From Mesorhizobium sp. WSM4904 (lineage in GTDB: Bacteria; Pseudomonadota; Alphaproteobacteria; Rhizobiales; Rhizobiaceae), in assembly GCF_029674545.1 (NCBI RefSeq), contig NZ_CP121354.1:1302001-1366000 (forward strand): DNA of 64,000 bases, in the 5' to 3' direction. A program made the position numbers and the translations under genes. The notes below the pieces were generated by a model. The model did no database searches. It had not been told where the DNA came from and saw only the letters and a program-made list of their open reading frames with translations. This document shows, in pieces, positions 54,411 to 63,808 of this stretch (position 1 is the stretch's first letter; every line of letters begins with the position of its first letter).

Positions 54411-55530
54411 CGACCGACTTCGGCCGGAGTTGAAGCAGGGCGATCAAGGGCCACAAAAATCACTTCAGCCACCTGAGCAGGAGGGAGAAGTTGTATCCGG
54501 CGGCGGCCAGGACGGCGTTGAGGGCGTCGCCCTGCTGGCCGGCGAGGTAGTTGCGGCCCATGCGGTGTTCGTTCTTGATGTGGCCGATATGACGCTTGCC
54601 AGCGTGTGGCCGTCATAGGGATTGCCGGGCAGCGCTTTTGCATGCAGGGCGAACTGGCCGCCCTTGGAGCGCTTCAGCGTGGTGGCCACCGACACCTTCA
54701 CACCGAACTCGTAGGGCATATGCGCCTTGCCCTTGCCAATGCATTCCACCTCGTGCGCGTGCAGGCTGTAGATCTTGCGGCCGCGCTGGCGCTGGCGTTG
54801 CTAGAGAACGGTGGCGGCCTGGTAGAACGGCCATTTGAAGAGCGCGTCCAGCCCCGCATCGCCGGCGATCTGGCGAGAAATGTCGCGAATGGTCCGGCCG
54901 AGATAGGTCTTGAGCCTGCGCAGCGCCTTGTTGGCCCGCTTGAACTGCTTGGCGTGGGCATAGCGCTGGTGGCTGATCAGCGCCAGCTGATAGCTCTGGC
55001 GCAAATGGAGCTCCTTCCCTCTTGGCCAGCCGCACCAGCCGTTCGCGCGCCCGGTTGATGAGCTTGGCGTCGGTCGGGAACATGACGTTCTTCGGCTGCA
55101 CGGTTGTGTCGACGATCACCTGGCGCGTGTCGGCCGGCTTCATCGCCCCGGTCTTGACCGCAAGGCTGAGGCTCTCCTGCAACAGCGCCACGATCCGCTC
55201 CTCGCCCATGCGGCTGCGCCAGCGCGTCATCGACGAGAGGTCGAACGGCAGCGTATGGCAAAAGAACGTCTCGCCGGTGAGATACTGGAAGTAAGGGTTC
55301 TCCACCCAGCGCTCGCACAGCACCTCATCCGACAGGTTGAAGGTGTGCTTGAGGATCGCCAGCCCCGCCATCAGCCGGGTCGGCAGCGGCGGCATGCCGG
55401 GGCCGTCCGAATAGACGGCGCCGAAACGCTCCTCCAGCACCGGCCGGTCGATCGCCTGCTTCATGTTGATGATCTGATCGAGCCTGGAGCGGAACAGGTC
55501 CTGCTCTCCCGTCTCGCGTGGCTTGGACAT
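54411..55530 (-). pseudogene. IS5-type transposase, decayed
   Basis: From ATG 55530: MKQAIDRPVLEERFGAVYSDGPG, TFNLSDEVLCERWVENPYFQYLTGE, FDLSSMTRWRSRMGEE, DTTVQPKNVMFPTDAKLINRARERLV. Frameshift near 55020; continued elsewhere as YAHAKQFKRANKALRRLKTYLGR; a stop near 54800; then KGKAHMPYEFGVKVSVATT, and after an internal deletion the C-terminal HRMGRNYLAG, GYNFSLLLRWLK block to about 54460. The element cannot transpose by itself. Its outer ends were not defined. Confidence 0.85.
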
Positions 55531-56245
55531 TCGCCGTCCCCTCGATTCGCCGCCGCCGAACCGAGTGAATCACGCTCCGCAGCACAAGGGAATCGCAAAA
55601 CCGAATTGCAGGAAAACAGCGTCCAAATACCGCTAATCCTGCAATTCAAAAGACGCTATCCGCCTCAATCAAAAGGCCAGATCAATGGCTTGCGGATAGT
55701 TCACGGTCGACGAGCTGGCGGCCACGCATCAGGCTGGAGATCCATCAGCGTTTACATCGTTTTTCAACGGGCGGCTCAAGCTCCGTGTTGTTGCGCGGCG
55801 CGCAGCTTGTCGAACGCCTCTTAGACCGTCGTGTGCCGGAAGAGGATATCCTCTGGAATTTCGGCATCGACATTCCGACATCACACATCCGTGATAAAGG
55901 CGTTTGCGGCTCGACGGGACCCTCCAACCCGAGGTCGCGAACAGAACCTGAATGACTGCCTCGTTTGCTATATGCGAATTGTCCGTGGGCGCCGCCAGGA
56001 GCTGGAACCGGCCAATCGACTTTAATTCTGGCTAGCTGTGCCCAGAATCGAGAAAAACGCCGGATTCATGCAGGCACAGCGGCCAATTTGCAGGAACCAC
56101 CCCCCTGGGCACTGCTACTTATCTGGAATGAGGGGACTGTGGAGCTTCCGTCAAAAGGAAGCCAGATGTTCCGGGTTGAGGCCGTAGATCATCGTGGTCG
56201 TGTGAACATGAAGTGATGATAAAGCCGGCAAACAGGGAGGATAAA
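55531..56245. other. intergenic upstream of peptide importer
   Basis: About 715 bases without a recognised gene. It contains an inverted repeat at 55603-55647 and probably the promoter of the following operon, not identified. Confidence 0.5.
55603..55647. repeat. 11-bp inverted repeat
   Basis: GAATTGCAGGA (55603-55613) is the exact reverse complement of TCCTGCAATTC (55637-55647), with a 23-base centre. It sits 70 bases outside the IS5-type transposase start and could be an element end or an operator. Confidence 0.45.
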
Positions 56246-57925
56246 ATGAGCCAATACTCATATAATCGTCGTGCGCTTATGAAGGCAATGCTGGCGATTT
56301 CGGCGACCCCTTGGGGGATTAACTCGAGGGCGTTCGCCTCGTCGTGCGACGATCGCATCCTGCGAATCGGCGGACTGGGTGGAGGCCCTGATTCGATGAA
56401 CCCCTTCGCCACTTGGGGCTCCTTTTGGCCCTTGGCTATTTGCTATGATTTCTTGGTCTGCATAGACGCCCAGCGATACGACGATCGAAAGGGCTTTGCC
56501 CAATCTTGGTCCGTCGCCGACGACAACCTCACTTGGACCTTCAAGATCTGGCCCGGCATGAAGTGGTCGGACGGCCAGCCTGCTACCGCTAGGGACGCGG
56601 CGTTCACTTATAGTTATTTGCACGATTCCATAGGCAAGCCCGACGAGCTAAACGTCGGGTGGAACAGCACCAGCGGTCTTGAGAACGTCGAGTCCATCAA
56701 AGCGTTCGACGACGAGACTTTGCAGATCGTGACCAAGTTCCCCGCGACCTGGCCAATAGACAATATCATAATGATCGTTCCCGAGCACATTTGGAAGGAC
56801 ATCAGCTATGCTGACGCACGCGTAACCTTCCGCAACGATCCGCCTTTGGTGGGTACGGGACCTATGATCGTTTCGGAGTTTCACCAGGGCCAGTTTACAC
56901 GCCTGACGCCGAACCCCTATTTCCGTACGGGGAAGCCCCAAATCGCGGGGGTGATCCTGCGGTCCTTCGATGCCGCCGATCCGATTGCGCAAGGTCTTAA
57001 GAGCGGGGAACTCGATTATGGCAACTACCTGACGTCCGCCCAGTGGGCTGATCTCTCGAAGGATCCCGACATTGTAGTCGGTGAATCCCGCATAGCTCAG
57101 AAAACCTATCTCGCCTTCAACACCGCTTCGGGAGATGGCGCAGGTAGCACCAAGGCTCTGCAGGATCCGGCGTTTCGCGATGCGCTCGGCTACGCGATCG
57201 ATCAGAAGGCCATCGTCGATCGAGCCATGCGCGGACACGCCGACCCTGGTGTCGGACTCGCAATGCCGGTGGCGGCCGATTACTATTCAGATCTGAACGA
57301 CATCAGGCGCCACTTCGATCTCGCCGAAGCCAACCGCCGGCTTGACGCCGCAGGGTACCGGGACACGAACGGCGATGGCATTCGGGAGGACAAGGACGGG
57401 AAGAGTTTCCAGCTAGAGCTGGTGTCTGGACCTTCAGCAAATATAGAGATGCCGGTCGCGGCAGTGCAGTTTATCGCTGGCTGGTTGGAGCAAATCGGTA
57501 TCCCTGTATCGGTGACTCGGCTCGACTCCGGTGCGCTGAGCGCCCGCGCCGCAGCTCCGGCGAAAGGCGGCGGAGGGTGGGATCTGCTCATTTCCGATAC
57601 CTGGCAAGGCCCAACACCTAAAGACCTGCTCATCTTCGGCAGCAGCAATTCCATCGGCATCAAGAACAAGGCGTACTGGACGAATGCGGAGTTCGACAAA
57701 CTGTTCGCGGAGGTGCAGGTCACCGTTGACCTCAAGAAAAACCAAAAGCTGGTCGACCAGGCAGCGCGACTAATTTATACTGAAGCGCCTTACATCGTAC
57801 TATGTTACCCCACCCTGCTCGAAGCCCACCGGAGGGATTGCTTCGAGGGTTGGGGAAAGCAAGGCATCATGTCGATGGACAGCTACTTCCCATTCGATCG
57901 CTTGAAGCCGGTGCCCGCGCCGTGA
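56246..57925 (+). CDS. Peptide/opine-type ABC binding protein, family 5
   Basis: The 559-residue DppA/OppA-type protein begins with a twin-arginine-like export signal (NRRALMKAMLAISATPWG). Family marks: GGPDSMNPFATWG, WTFKIWPGMKWSDGQPATARDAAFTY, VGTGPMIVSEFHQGQF, FRDALGYAIDQKAIVDRAM and a late YWTNAEFDKLF. GGGAGGA is six bases before ATG 56246. It heads a five-gene importer with overlapping frames. The ligand is unknown: peptides, opines and sugars are all taken up by this family. Confidence 0.9.
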   Translation: MSQYSYNRRALMKAMLAISATPWGINSRAFASSCDDRILRIGGLGGGPDSMNPFATWGSFWPLAICYDFLVCIDAQRYDDRKGFAQSWSVADDNLTWTFKIWPGMKWSDGQPATARDAAFTYSYLHDSIGKPDELNVGWNSTSGLENVESIKAFDDETLQIVTKFPATWPIDNIIMIVPEHIWKDISYADARVTFRNDPPLVGTGPMIVSEFHQGQFTRLTPNPYFRTGKPQIAGVILRSFDAADPIAQGLKSGELDYGNYLTSAQWADLSKDPDIVVGESRIAQKTYLAFNTASGDGAGSTKALQDPAFRDALGYAIDQKAIVDRAMRGHADPGVGLAMPVAADYYSDLNDIRRHFDLAEANRRLDAAGYRDTNGDGIREDKDGKSFQLELVSGPSANIEMPVAAVQFIAGWLEQIGIPVSVTRLDSGALSARAAAPAKGGGGWDLLISDTWQGPTPKDLLIFGSSNSIGIKNKAYWTNAEFDKLFAEVQVTVDLKKNQKLVDQAARLIYTEAPYIVLCYPTLLEAHRRDCFEGWGKQGIMSMDSYFPFDRLKPVPAP

Positions 57926-58911
57926 ACGGAGGGGGAGGGAGCCGTCACATCCTGCGCATCATCGTCAGGGCCTCTATAACCCTCCTGATGGTGGCAGTCC
58001 TGAACTTCATCCTATTCCGAGTTATTCCAGGTGACCCTGCATCTCTTTTGCTTGGCGGGGCGCGCGTCAGCGTCACCGCCGAGCAGATTGAGGCGCAGAA
58101 CCAACGTTGGGGCCTTGACCGGCCGCTGTTCCCGGACCAGGCGGTCGACTACCTGTCGGCAACACTCCGCGGCGATTTCGGCTACAGCTTCAAGTTCAGG
58201 GGCAGGCATGTCGCAGACCTGATAGCGGAACGCCTGCCGGACACCATAGTCCTAGTCGGGGTTGCTCAGATAATGGCAATCGTTATTGGGGTGATGCTTG
58301 GGATCTACGCAGGCTGGCGCCGGGGAGGAGCCGGCGACCGTATCGCAACCGGAGCCTCTCTGGCGCTCTATTCTACGCCGGCTTTCTGGCTCGGCATGAT
58401 CCTGGTGGTAATCTTCAGCACGGCATTGGGTTGGCTCCCGGGCTATGGTGCATACTCGCCCGGCCTGATCACGGGCTCTCTTGGTTCGTTCCTCGACTAC
58501 CTGCAACATCTCACGCTTCCCGCCACTGCGGTGGCGCTTGGGCTAATCGGCCAGTACGTCGTCGTCGCTCGTGCCGCAATGAGTGACGTACTCACCGAGG
58601 ATTACATGGTAACCGCACGGGCGAAAGGGCTGACCAACGGTCAAATGCTGATGCGTCATGCATTTCGCAATGCAATGCTACCGGTCGTGACCTTGATCAC
58701 CCTCAATATTGGCTATGTGGTCGCCGGGGCCATCACTGTCGAAGCCGTTTTCGCCTGGCCGGGTATCGGCGGGCTGACGGTGGAAGCACTCAACGCACGG
58801 GACTACCCAGTCCTTCAAGGCATATTCCTGTTGCTTGGCGTTTCAATTGTTCTCGCAAACCTCGTAGCCGATCTTGCCTACAGCCTTCTAGATCCGAGGG
58901 TCCGACAATGA
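57922..58911 (+). CDS. DppB-type ABC permease
   Basis: The 329-residue permease has LNFILFRVIPGDPASLLLG, FGYSFKFRGRHVADLIAERLPDT and the loop EDYMVTARAKGLTNGQMLMRHAFRNAMLPVVT that docks the ATPase. The start is GTG 57922, overlapping the binding-protein stop (GTGA). Confidence 0.92.
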   Translation: MNGGGGSRHILRIIVRASITLLMVAVLNFILFRVIPGDPASLLLGGARVSVTAEQIEAQNQRWGLDRPLFPDQAVDYLSATLRGDFGYSFKFRGRHVADLIAERLPDTIVLVGVAQIMAIVIGVMLGIYAGWRRGGAGDRIATGASLALYSTPAFWLGMILVVIFSTALGWLPGYGAYSPGLITGSLGSFLDYLQHLTLPATAVALGLIGQYVVVARAAMSDVLTEDYMVTARAKGLTNGQMLMRHAFRNAMLPVVTLITLNIGYVVAGAITVEAVFAWPGIGGLTVEALNARDYPVLQGIFLLLGVSIVLANLVADLAYSLLDPRVRQ

Positions 58912-59840
58912 GCGACAATATTGTTCGATATTGCCCGCGAGGCCGGGCGCGCGCAATAAAAGGCTTTCTGCGTCAATTTCTCAGCTATGGCGGTGCTCAG
59001 GTGGGCCTCGTATGTCTGGTATTCTTTCTTGTTGTGGGAGCGGTCCCCAATATTCTGGCGGGACCGCTCCAGACTGCGATCAATGCAACTGGCGATTTCC
59101 TCGCACCCCCATCAGGCGAGCATCTGCTCGGCACGGACGAAATCGGGCGGGACGTGCTCAATCTGGTCCTCCATGGTGCCCGGATCTCGCTTACGATTGC
59201 GCTACTCGCGACTGTGATCAGCCTCGTCGTTGGGACTACAATCGGTACGACCGCTGGCTACTATGGTGGCAGGGTCGACGTCTGGCTGATGCGCTTGACA
59301 GACTTCTTTTTTGTCATGCCGTCCTTCGTGCTGGCGCTGGTCATTACACCCGTGGTTCTCGAGGTGATGGGGCGCGGTGGAGAAATCCTGGGCTTCCGTC
59401 CTTCTCTTTTCGTGATCATTGTCGTTATAGGCATGACAAGCTGGTCCTTTGTTGCACGTATCGTCCGGAGTCAGACACTGTCGCTTAAGGAGCGACCATT
59501 CATTGATCGTGCGCGCGTTGCGGGTAGCAGTAATTTCGGCATCATGGTGCGGCACATCCTCCCCAATCTCGTGCCGCAAATCGCAGCCAATGGTGCGCTG
59601 GTGGTCGCCAGCGCAATCTATGTCGAGACATCGCTCTCATTCCTTGGACTCGGGGACCCGTTGCAGCCTTCATGGGGCACTTTGCTTTCGCTCGCTCAGC
59701 GCGCCGGCGCGGCCAGTGCTGGAGCCTGGTGGTACCTCGGCGCCCCAGGACTGTGCGTACTCACGGTTTCGCTTAGCTTCGTCCTGATTGGCAGTGCCCT
59801 TGACGACACGTTCAATCCACGGCGGAGGGTGATCCCATGA
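58908..59840 (+). CDS. DppC-type ABC permease
   Basis: The 310-residue permease has LLGTDEIGRDVLNLVLHGARISL, the ATPase-docking stretch FIDRARVAGSSNFGIMVRHILPNLVPQI, and SFLGLGDPLQPSWGTLL. Its start overlaps the previous stop and its stop overlaps the next start, each by four bases. Confidence 0.92.
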   Translation: MSDNIVRYCPRGRARAIKGFLRQFLSYGGAQVGLVCLVFFLVVGAVPNILAGPLQTAINATGDFLAPPSGEHLLGTDEIGRDVLNLVLHGARISLTIALLATVISLVVGTTIGTTAGYYGGRVDVWLMRLTDFFFVMPSFVLALVITPVVLEVMGRGGEILGFRPSLFVIIVVIGMTSWSFVARIVRSQTLSLKERPFIDRARVAGSSNFGIMVRHILPNLVPQIAANGALVVASAIYVETSLSFLGLGDPLQPSWGTLLSLAQRAGAASAGAWWYLGAPGLCVLTVSLSFVLIGSALDDTFNPRRRVIP

Positions 59841-60847
59841 CCAGCTCCTCCCAGGACAAAACACCGCTTCTGGAAATAGACCGGCTCTCTGTCGATTATG
59901 GGCTCAAGGGCGTTTCATTGCGAGCAATCGACGGCGTAAGCTTCGCGCTCCGAGCCGGAGAGGCCGTGGGCCTCGTCGGAGAATCGGGCAGTGGCAAGAC
60001 CACGACCGCGATGGCGATCGCTGGTCTACTATCACCCAACGCGCGGGTCAGCGGCGGCCAAGTGCGCTATCGTGGCAACCGACTGCCGATCGACGATGAT
60101 GCGGCGATGCGGCCACATCGCTGGAGCGAAACGTCCGTTGTCTTCCAGGGCGCGATGAACGCACTTAATCCTGTTCACCGCATTATCAAGCAGATCGCCG
60201 AGCCATGCATGCTGAAGCTCGGCATGTCGCGGGGCGAGGCGACCAAGCGGGGAAGTGAGTTGCTTCAACTGGTCGGCATCCCGGCGGATCGTGGTTCCGC
60301 CTACCCTCACGAGTTGTCGGGCGGAATGCGACAAAGGGTGATGATTGCCATGGCGCTCGCGTGTCGACCTTCGATTATCATTGGTGACGAGCCCACCACA
60401 GCGCTCGACGTCATCACTCAGGCTCAGATCCTTAACCTGCTAGGCGACTTGCGATCGCAGTTGAGCCTCGCCCTGATTTTGATCACCCACGACCTTTCTG
60501 TGGTGGCTAAGTGTTGTGATCGCGTAATGATCATGTACGCGGGCCGCATCGTCGAGGATGGCACTGTCGCCGAGATTTTCGCCCAGCCCAAACATCCCTA
60601 CACCCGACAGCTGATCGAATCGATCCCGAACCCAGCGAGCGGCAAAAAGATGATCCGGCCAATACCGGGTGATCCTCCCAACTTGGTGAATCGACCCTCG
60701 GGCTGCGCTTTCCATCCGCGTTGCCCGTCGGTCATGGGGGGGTGCGCGACCGAAGTCCCCAGCCTCAATAAGTTCGGGCGGGGACGTGTCGCCTGTCACC
60801 TTCACCGGTCCTTGACGCAAGAAGACAAGGTCGCTGTTCATGCCTGA
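59837..60847 (+). CDS. DppD-type ABC ATPase
   Basis: The 336-residue ATPase has Walker A GESGSGKTTTAMAI, signature LSGGMRQRVMIAMALACRP, Walker B IIIGDEPTTALD, and the C-terminal oligopeptide-transporter extension PSGCAFHPRCP. It overlaps both neighbours. Confidence 0.92.
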   Translation: MTSSSQDKTPLLEIDRLSVDYGLKGVSLRAIDGVSFALRAGEAVGLVGESGSGKTTTAMAIAGLLSPNARVSGGQVRYRGNRLPIDDDAAMRPHRWSETSVVFQGAMNALNPVHRIIKQIAEPCMLKLGMSRGEATKRGSELLQLVGIPADRGSAYPHELSGGMRQRVMIAMALACRPSIIIGDEPTTALDVITQAQILNLLGDLRSQLSLALILITHDLSVVAKCCDRVMIMYAGRIVEDGTVAEIFAQPKHPYTRQLIESIPNPASGKKMIRPIPGDPPNLVNRPSGCAFHPRCPSVMGGCATEVPSLNKFGRGRVACHLHRSLTQEDKVAVHA

Positions 60848-61841
60848 CACTGCCGGCATCCTGCGTCTCGAGAGCCTGCAAGTTCATTTTCCTATCCAGG
60901 GCGGTCTGTTCGACCGTGTCCTGGGCCGATCTGTCGGCGCCATGCGCGCGGTAGACGGGATCGACCTCAACGTCGGGCGGGGCGAGATCGTCGCCCTGGT
61001 CGGCGAATCGGGAAGCGGCAAGACCACTGTGGGCCGCGTCATCACCAAGCTTGCCAAGCCGACTGGCGGCAGAATGCTGTTCGAAGGCCGCGACATGAGG
61101 TCGGTAGAGGGCTTCTCGGCTCTACGTCCGTACCGGCGTCGCGTGCAAATGATCTTCCAGGACGCTTATCAGGCCCTCAATCCGCGACACACCGTGTTCG
61201 ACATCGTGGCGGAGCCGTTGCAGTCCCTGCGGCTGGTCGGTAACGCCACTCAACTCGCCGACCGGGTGAGTGAAGCGCTTGCGGCCGCTGGGCTCAATCC
61301 TCCCGGCGATTTCTTCGCCCGCTTCCCGCACGAGCTATCCGGCGGGCAGCGCCAGCGCGTCGTGATTGCAGGAGCGCTTGCCGTCCGGCCGGAACTCATC
61401 GTTGCTGATGAACCTGTATCGATGCTCGATGTCTCGATACGCGCTCAGATTCTTCAGGTCCTGGTTGACTTGCGCGACAGGCACAACATGGCGCTGCTGT
61501 TCATCACCCACGATTTGCCCCTTGCCTGGCTGATCGCCGACCGGATTGCGGTCTTGTATCTTGGAAAATTGGTCGAGATTGGTAGCGCCGACGAGATCAC
61601 ATTCAACCCTCGCCATCCGTATACCGTCGCCTTGCGCAACGCCACACCGCAGATTGGCGGCAACGCAGGTCGCGCCGAGTTGCCGGCCCTGCAGGGCGAG
61701 GTTCCAAGTGCCGCGCGCGTGCCGAAGGGCTGCCGTTTCCATCCTCGTTGCCCGCTTGCCTTCGACCGTTGCAAAGCTGAGGAGCCGCCGGCGATCGAAG
61801 TTGGACCACAGCACCTGTCAGCCTGCTGGCTCGCTAAGTGA
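60840..61841 (+). CDS. DppF-type ABC ATPase
   Basis: The 333-residue ATPase has Walker A GESGSGKTTVGRVI, signature LSGGQRQRVVIAGALAVRP, Walker B LIVADEPVSMLD and the extension KGCRFHPRCPLAFDRC. It overlaps the preceding gene by eight bases and completes the importer. Confidence 0.92.
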   Translation: MPDTAGILRLESLQVHFPIQGGLFDRVLGRSVGAMRAVDGIDLNVGRGEIVALVGESGSGKTTVGRVITKLAKPTGGRMLFEGRDMRSVEGFSALRPYRRRVQMIFQDAYQALNPRHTVFDIVAEPLQSLRLVGNATQLADRVSEALAAAGLNPPGDFFARFPHELSGGQRQRVVIAGALAVRPELIVADEPVSMLDVSIRAQILQVLVDLRDRHNMALLFITHDLPLAWLIADRIAVLYLGKLVEIGSADEITFNPRHPYTVALRNATPQIGGNAGRAELPALQGEVPSAARVPKGCRFHPRCPLAFDRCKAEEPPAIEVGPQHLSACWLAK

Positions 61842-61996
61842 AAGGCATGCAATCAGCGCCACCCCAATGAGCGTATTCCATCTGGTATTGCACAGGCAGG
61901 TGGGCTGGAACACCACCATGCAGATAGAATGCTGAGACCCGTCGAAATTGGCCACTCCATCTTGAATCAGTCTCAATGTCTGGGAGGCACTCTGAA

Positions 61997-63808
61997 GTGT
62001 GTAATGAACTAGGCCCGATTAAACCGCCAACGCCGCGATACGAAGTGGTTTTGCAGACCGGCTTGCGCGTTCCAATGCGGGACGGCGTTGAGCTCGCCAC
62101 GGACCTGTATCGGCCTATTGGTTACACTGGGGAACTCGGGTCAATCCTTATCCGAACTCCATACGGTAAGACGCCCTATCGCTGTCCGGTTGAGCCTCGC
62201 CACAAAGTGGCAAGAATGTTTGCTGGACAAGGGTTCGCTGTACTTGTGCAGGAGCGTCGTGGCGTCTTCGATTCCGGCGGCGTATACGCTAGGGAACATA
62301 TAGGGGACGACGGTTATGACACGCTGTCCTGGATTTCGCAGCAGCCATGGTCGAATGGACGCGTGGGCACATATGGGTGCTCGGCGCTTGGTATCGCGCA
62401 GGTTTTGCTGGCGCAGTTGTGCCATCCAGCCCACCGATGCGCAATTGCGCAGGGATCGGGCGGCGCGAACGGCTCTGCCGGAGGGCGATATCGCAACGGG
62501 GATCTCCGTCTCGGCGGTGCGGTGGAGGTTGCCGCGTTTGTCCCCTGGTTCCACCAAACCGCAGCGAAGGACCGGTCCCGAGTGCAACCGAAAAGCGATG
62601 AGGAGTATCAGCGGGCTTTCGCGTCGCTGCCGCTCGTCAACATGCTTAAGAGCCTTGGGGGACCGCCGACTGACTGGGAGGACTGGGTCTCGCGTGACCC
62701 AGGCGATCCCTGGGGGGATCGGAATGGGATGCTTAGCGAGGACTCGACCATCGACGTCCCAGCCCTGTTCGTGAACTCGTGGTACGACGTGGGGGCTGCC
62801 GACGCGCTTCACCAGCAGCGCGTTTTTAGTGCTCGCGGATTGAGCCCGGCGGCACGCGATCACCAACATATCATTCTGTCGCCAGCCACGCATTGTGGCA
62901 CCGAGAGTCTCAAAGCCCCGACGGTTATCGGCGAGCGCGAGCTGGGCGACGCGCGCCTGGATTGCTGGCAGATCTACCTGGACTGGTTCGACTGCTGGCT
63001 GAACGACAAGCCCGACCGGATCGAGGGAATGCCCCGCGTCCAGTACTACGTGATGGGTCGCAACGAGTGGCGTGCCGCGTCAGAATGGCCCCCTCTTGGT
63101 GTGGAACTGCAGCACTGGTTCCTCCGCAGCGGCGGGAATGCCGCGACCCGTCTAGGCGACGGGACTCTTGATGTAGAGCCTCCGAGTGCCGACGAGCCGG
63201 CTGACACGTTTACCTACGACCCTGGGGATCCGGCGCCGTTCTTGGGGATGGACGGCGGGAAGTCAAGTGGAACTACTATAGGACCCCGCGATTACCAGGA
63301 CGTCCAGCTTCGTCCAGACGTCCTCTGCTTCACTTCACCGCCCCTCACAGAGGGCATGGAGGTTACCGGATTTGTCCGGGCGGTCCTCTTCGTCTCTTCT
63401 TCGGCCCCGGACACGGACTTCGTGGCCAGACTGTTGGACGTACATCCCGATGGCCGTGCGATTGACGTGGTGGACGGGATACTGCGCGTCCGCTATCGCG
63501 AGGGCTTTGATCGGGCTGTTTTCATGGAACCGAGCGTTATATGCAAAATCGAGATTGATCTCGACGCCACAAGTAATTGGTTTCCGGCCGGCCATCAAAT
63601 TCGCCTGGAAATCACTAGTTCGGCCTTCCCGCGGTTCGACCGCAACCTGAATACGGGAGGTAACAACTGGGACGAAACTGAATGGGTAGTGGCTCGGAAC
63701 ACGATTCATCACTGCGAGCAGTTCCCCTCCCACGTACTGCTTCCTGTGATGACAGCGATGGGGTCCCATGCCGGCAAGGCGAATTTGAACAGCTTGCCGC
63801 CTGGCTAG
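61997..63808 (+). CDS. CocE/NonD (S15-type) hydrolase
   Basis: The 603-residue protein matches the CocE/X-Pro dipeptidyl-peptidase group: VPMRDGVELATDLYRP near the start, nucleophile Ser in VGTYGCSALGIAQ, Asp in FVNSWYDVGAADAL, His in SPATHCGTES, and a C-terminal jelly-roll domain (about 370-600). These enzymes cleave esters or amides, including beta-lactam and dipeptide substrates. GTG 61997 has GGGAGG nine bases upstream; ATG 61976 is in frame but lacks one. It follows the importer by 155 bases and probably processes what that imports (inference). Confidence 0.87.
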   Translation: MCNELGPIKPPTPRYEVVLQTGLRVPMRDGVELATDLYRPIGYTGELGSILIRTPYGKTPYRCPVEPRHKVARMFAGQGFAVLVQERRGVFDSGGVYAREHIGDDGYDTLSWISQQPWSNGRVGTYGCSALGIAQVLLAQLCHPAHRCAIAQGSGGANGSAGGRYRNGDLRLGGAVEVAAFVPWFHQTAAKDRSRVQPKSDEEYQRAFASLPLVNMLKSLGGPPTDWEDWVSRDPGDPWGDRNGMLSEDSTIDVPALFVNSWYDVGAADALHQQRVFSARGLSPAARDHQHIILSPATHCGTESLKAPTVIGERELGDARLDCWQIYLDWFDCWLNDKPDRIEGMPRVQYYVMGRNEWRAASEWPPLGVELQHWFLRSGGNAATRLGDGTLDVEPPSADEPADTFTYDPGDPAPFLGMDGGKSSGTTIGPRDYQDVQLRPDVLCFTSPPLTEGMEVTGFVRAVLFVSSSAPDTDFVARLLDVHPDGRAIDVVDGILRVRYREGFDRAVFMEPSVICKIEIDLDATSNWFPAGHQIRLEITSSAFPRFDRNLNTGGNNWDETEWVVARNTIHHCEQFPSHVLLPVMTAMGSHAGKANLNSLPPG

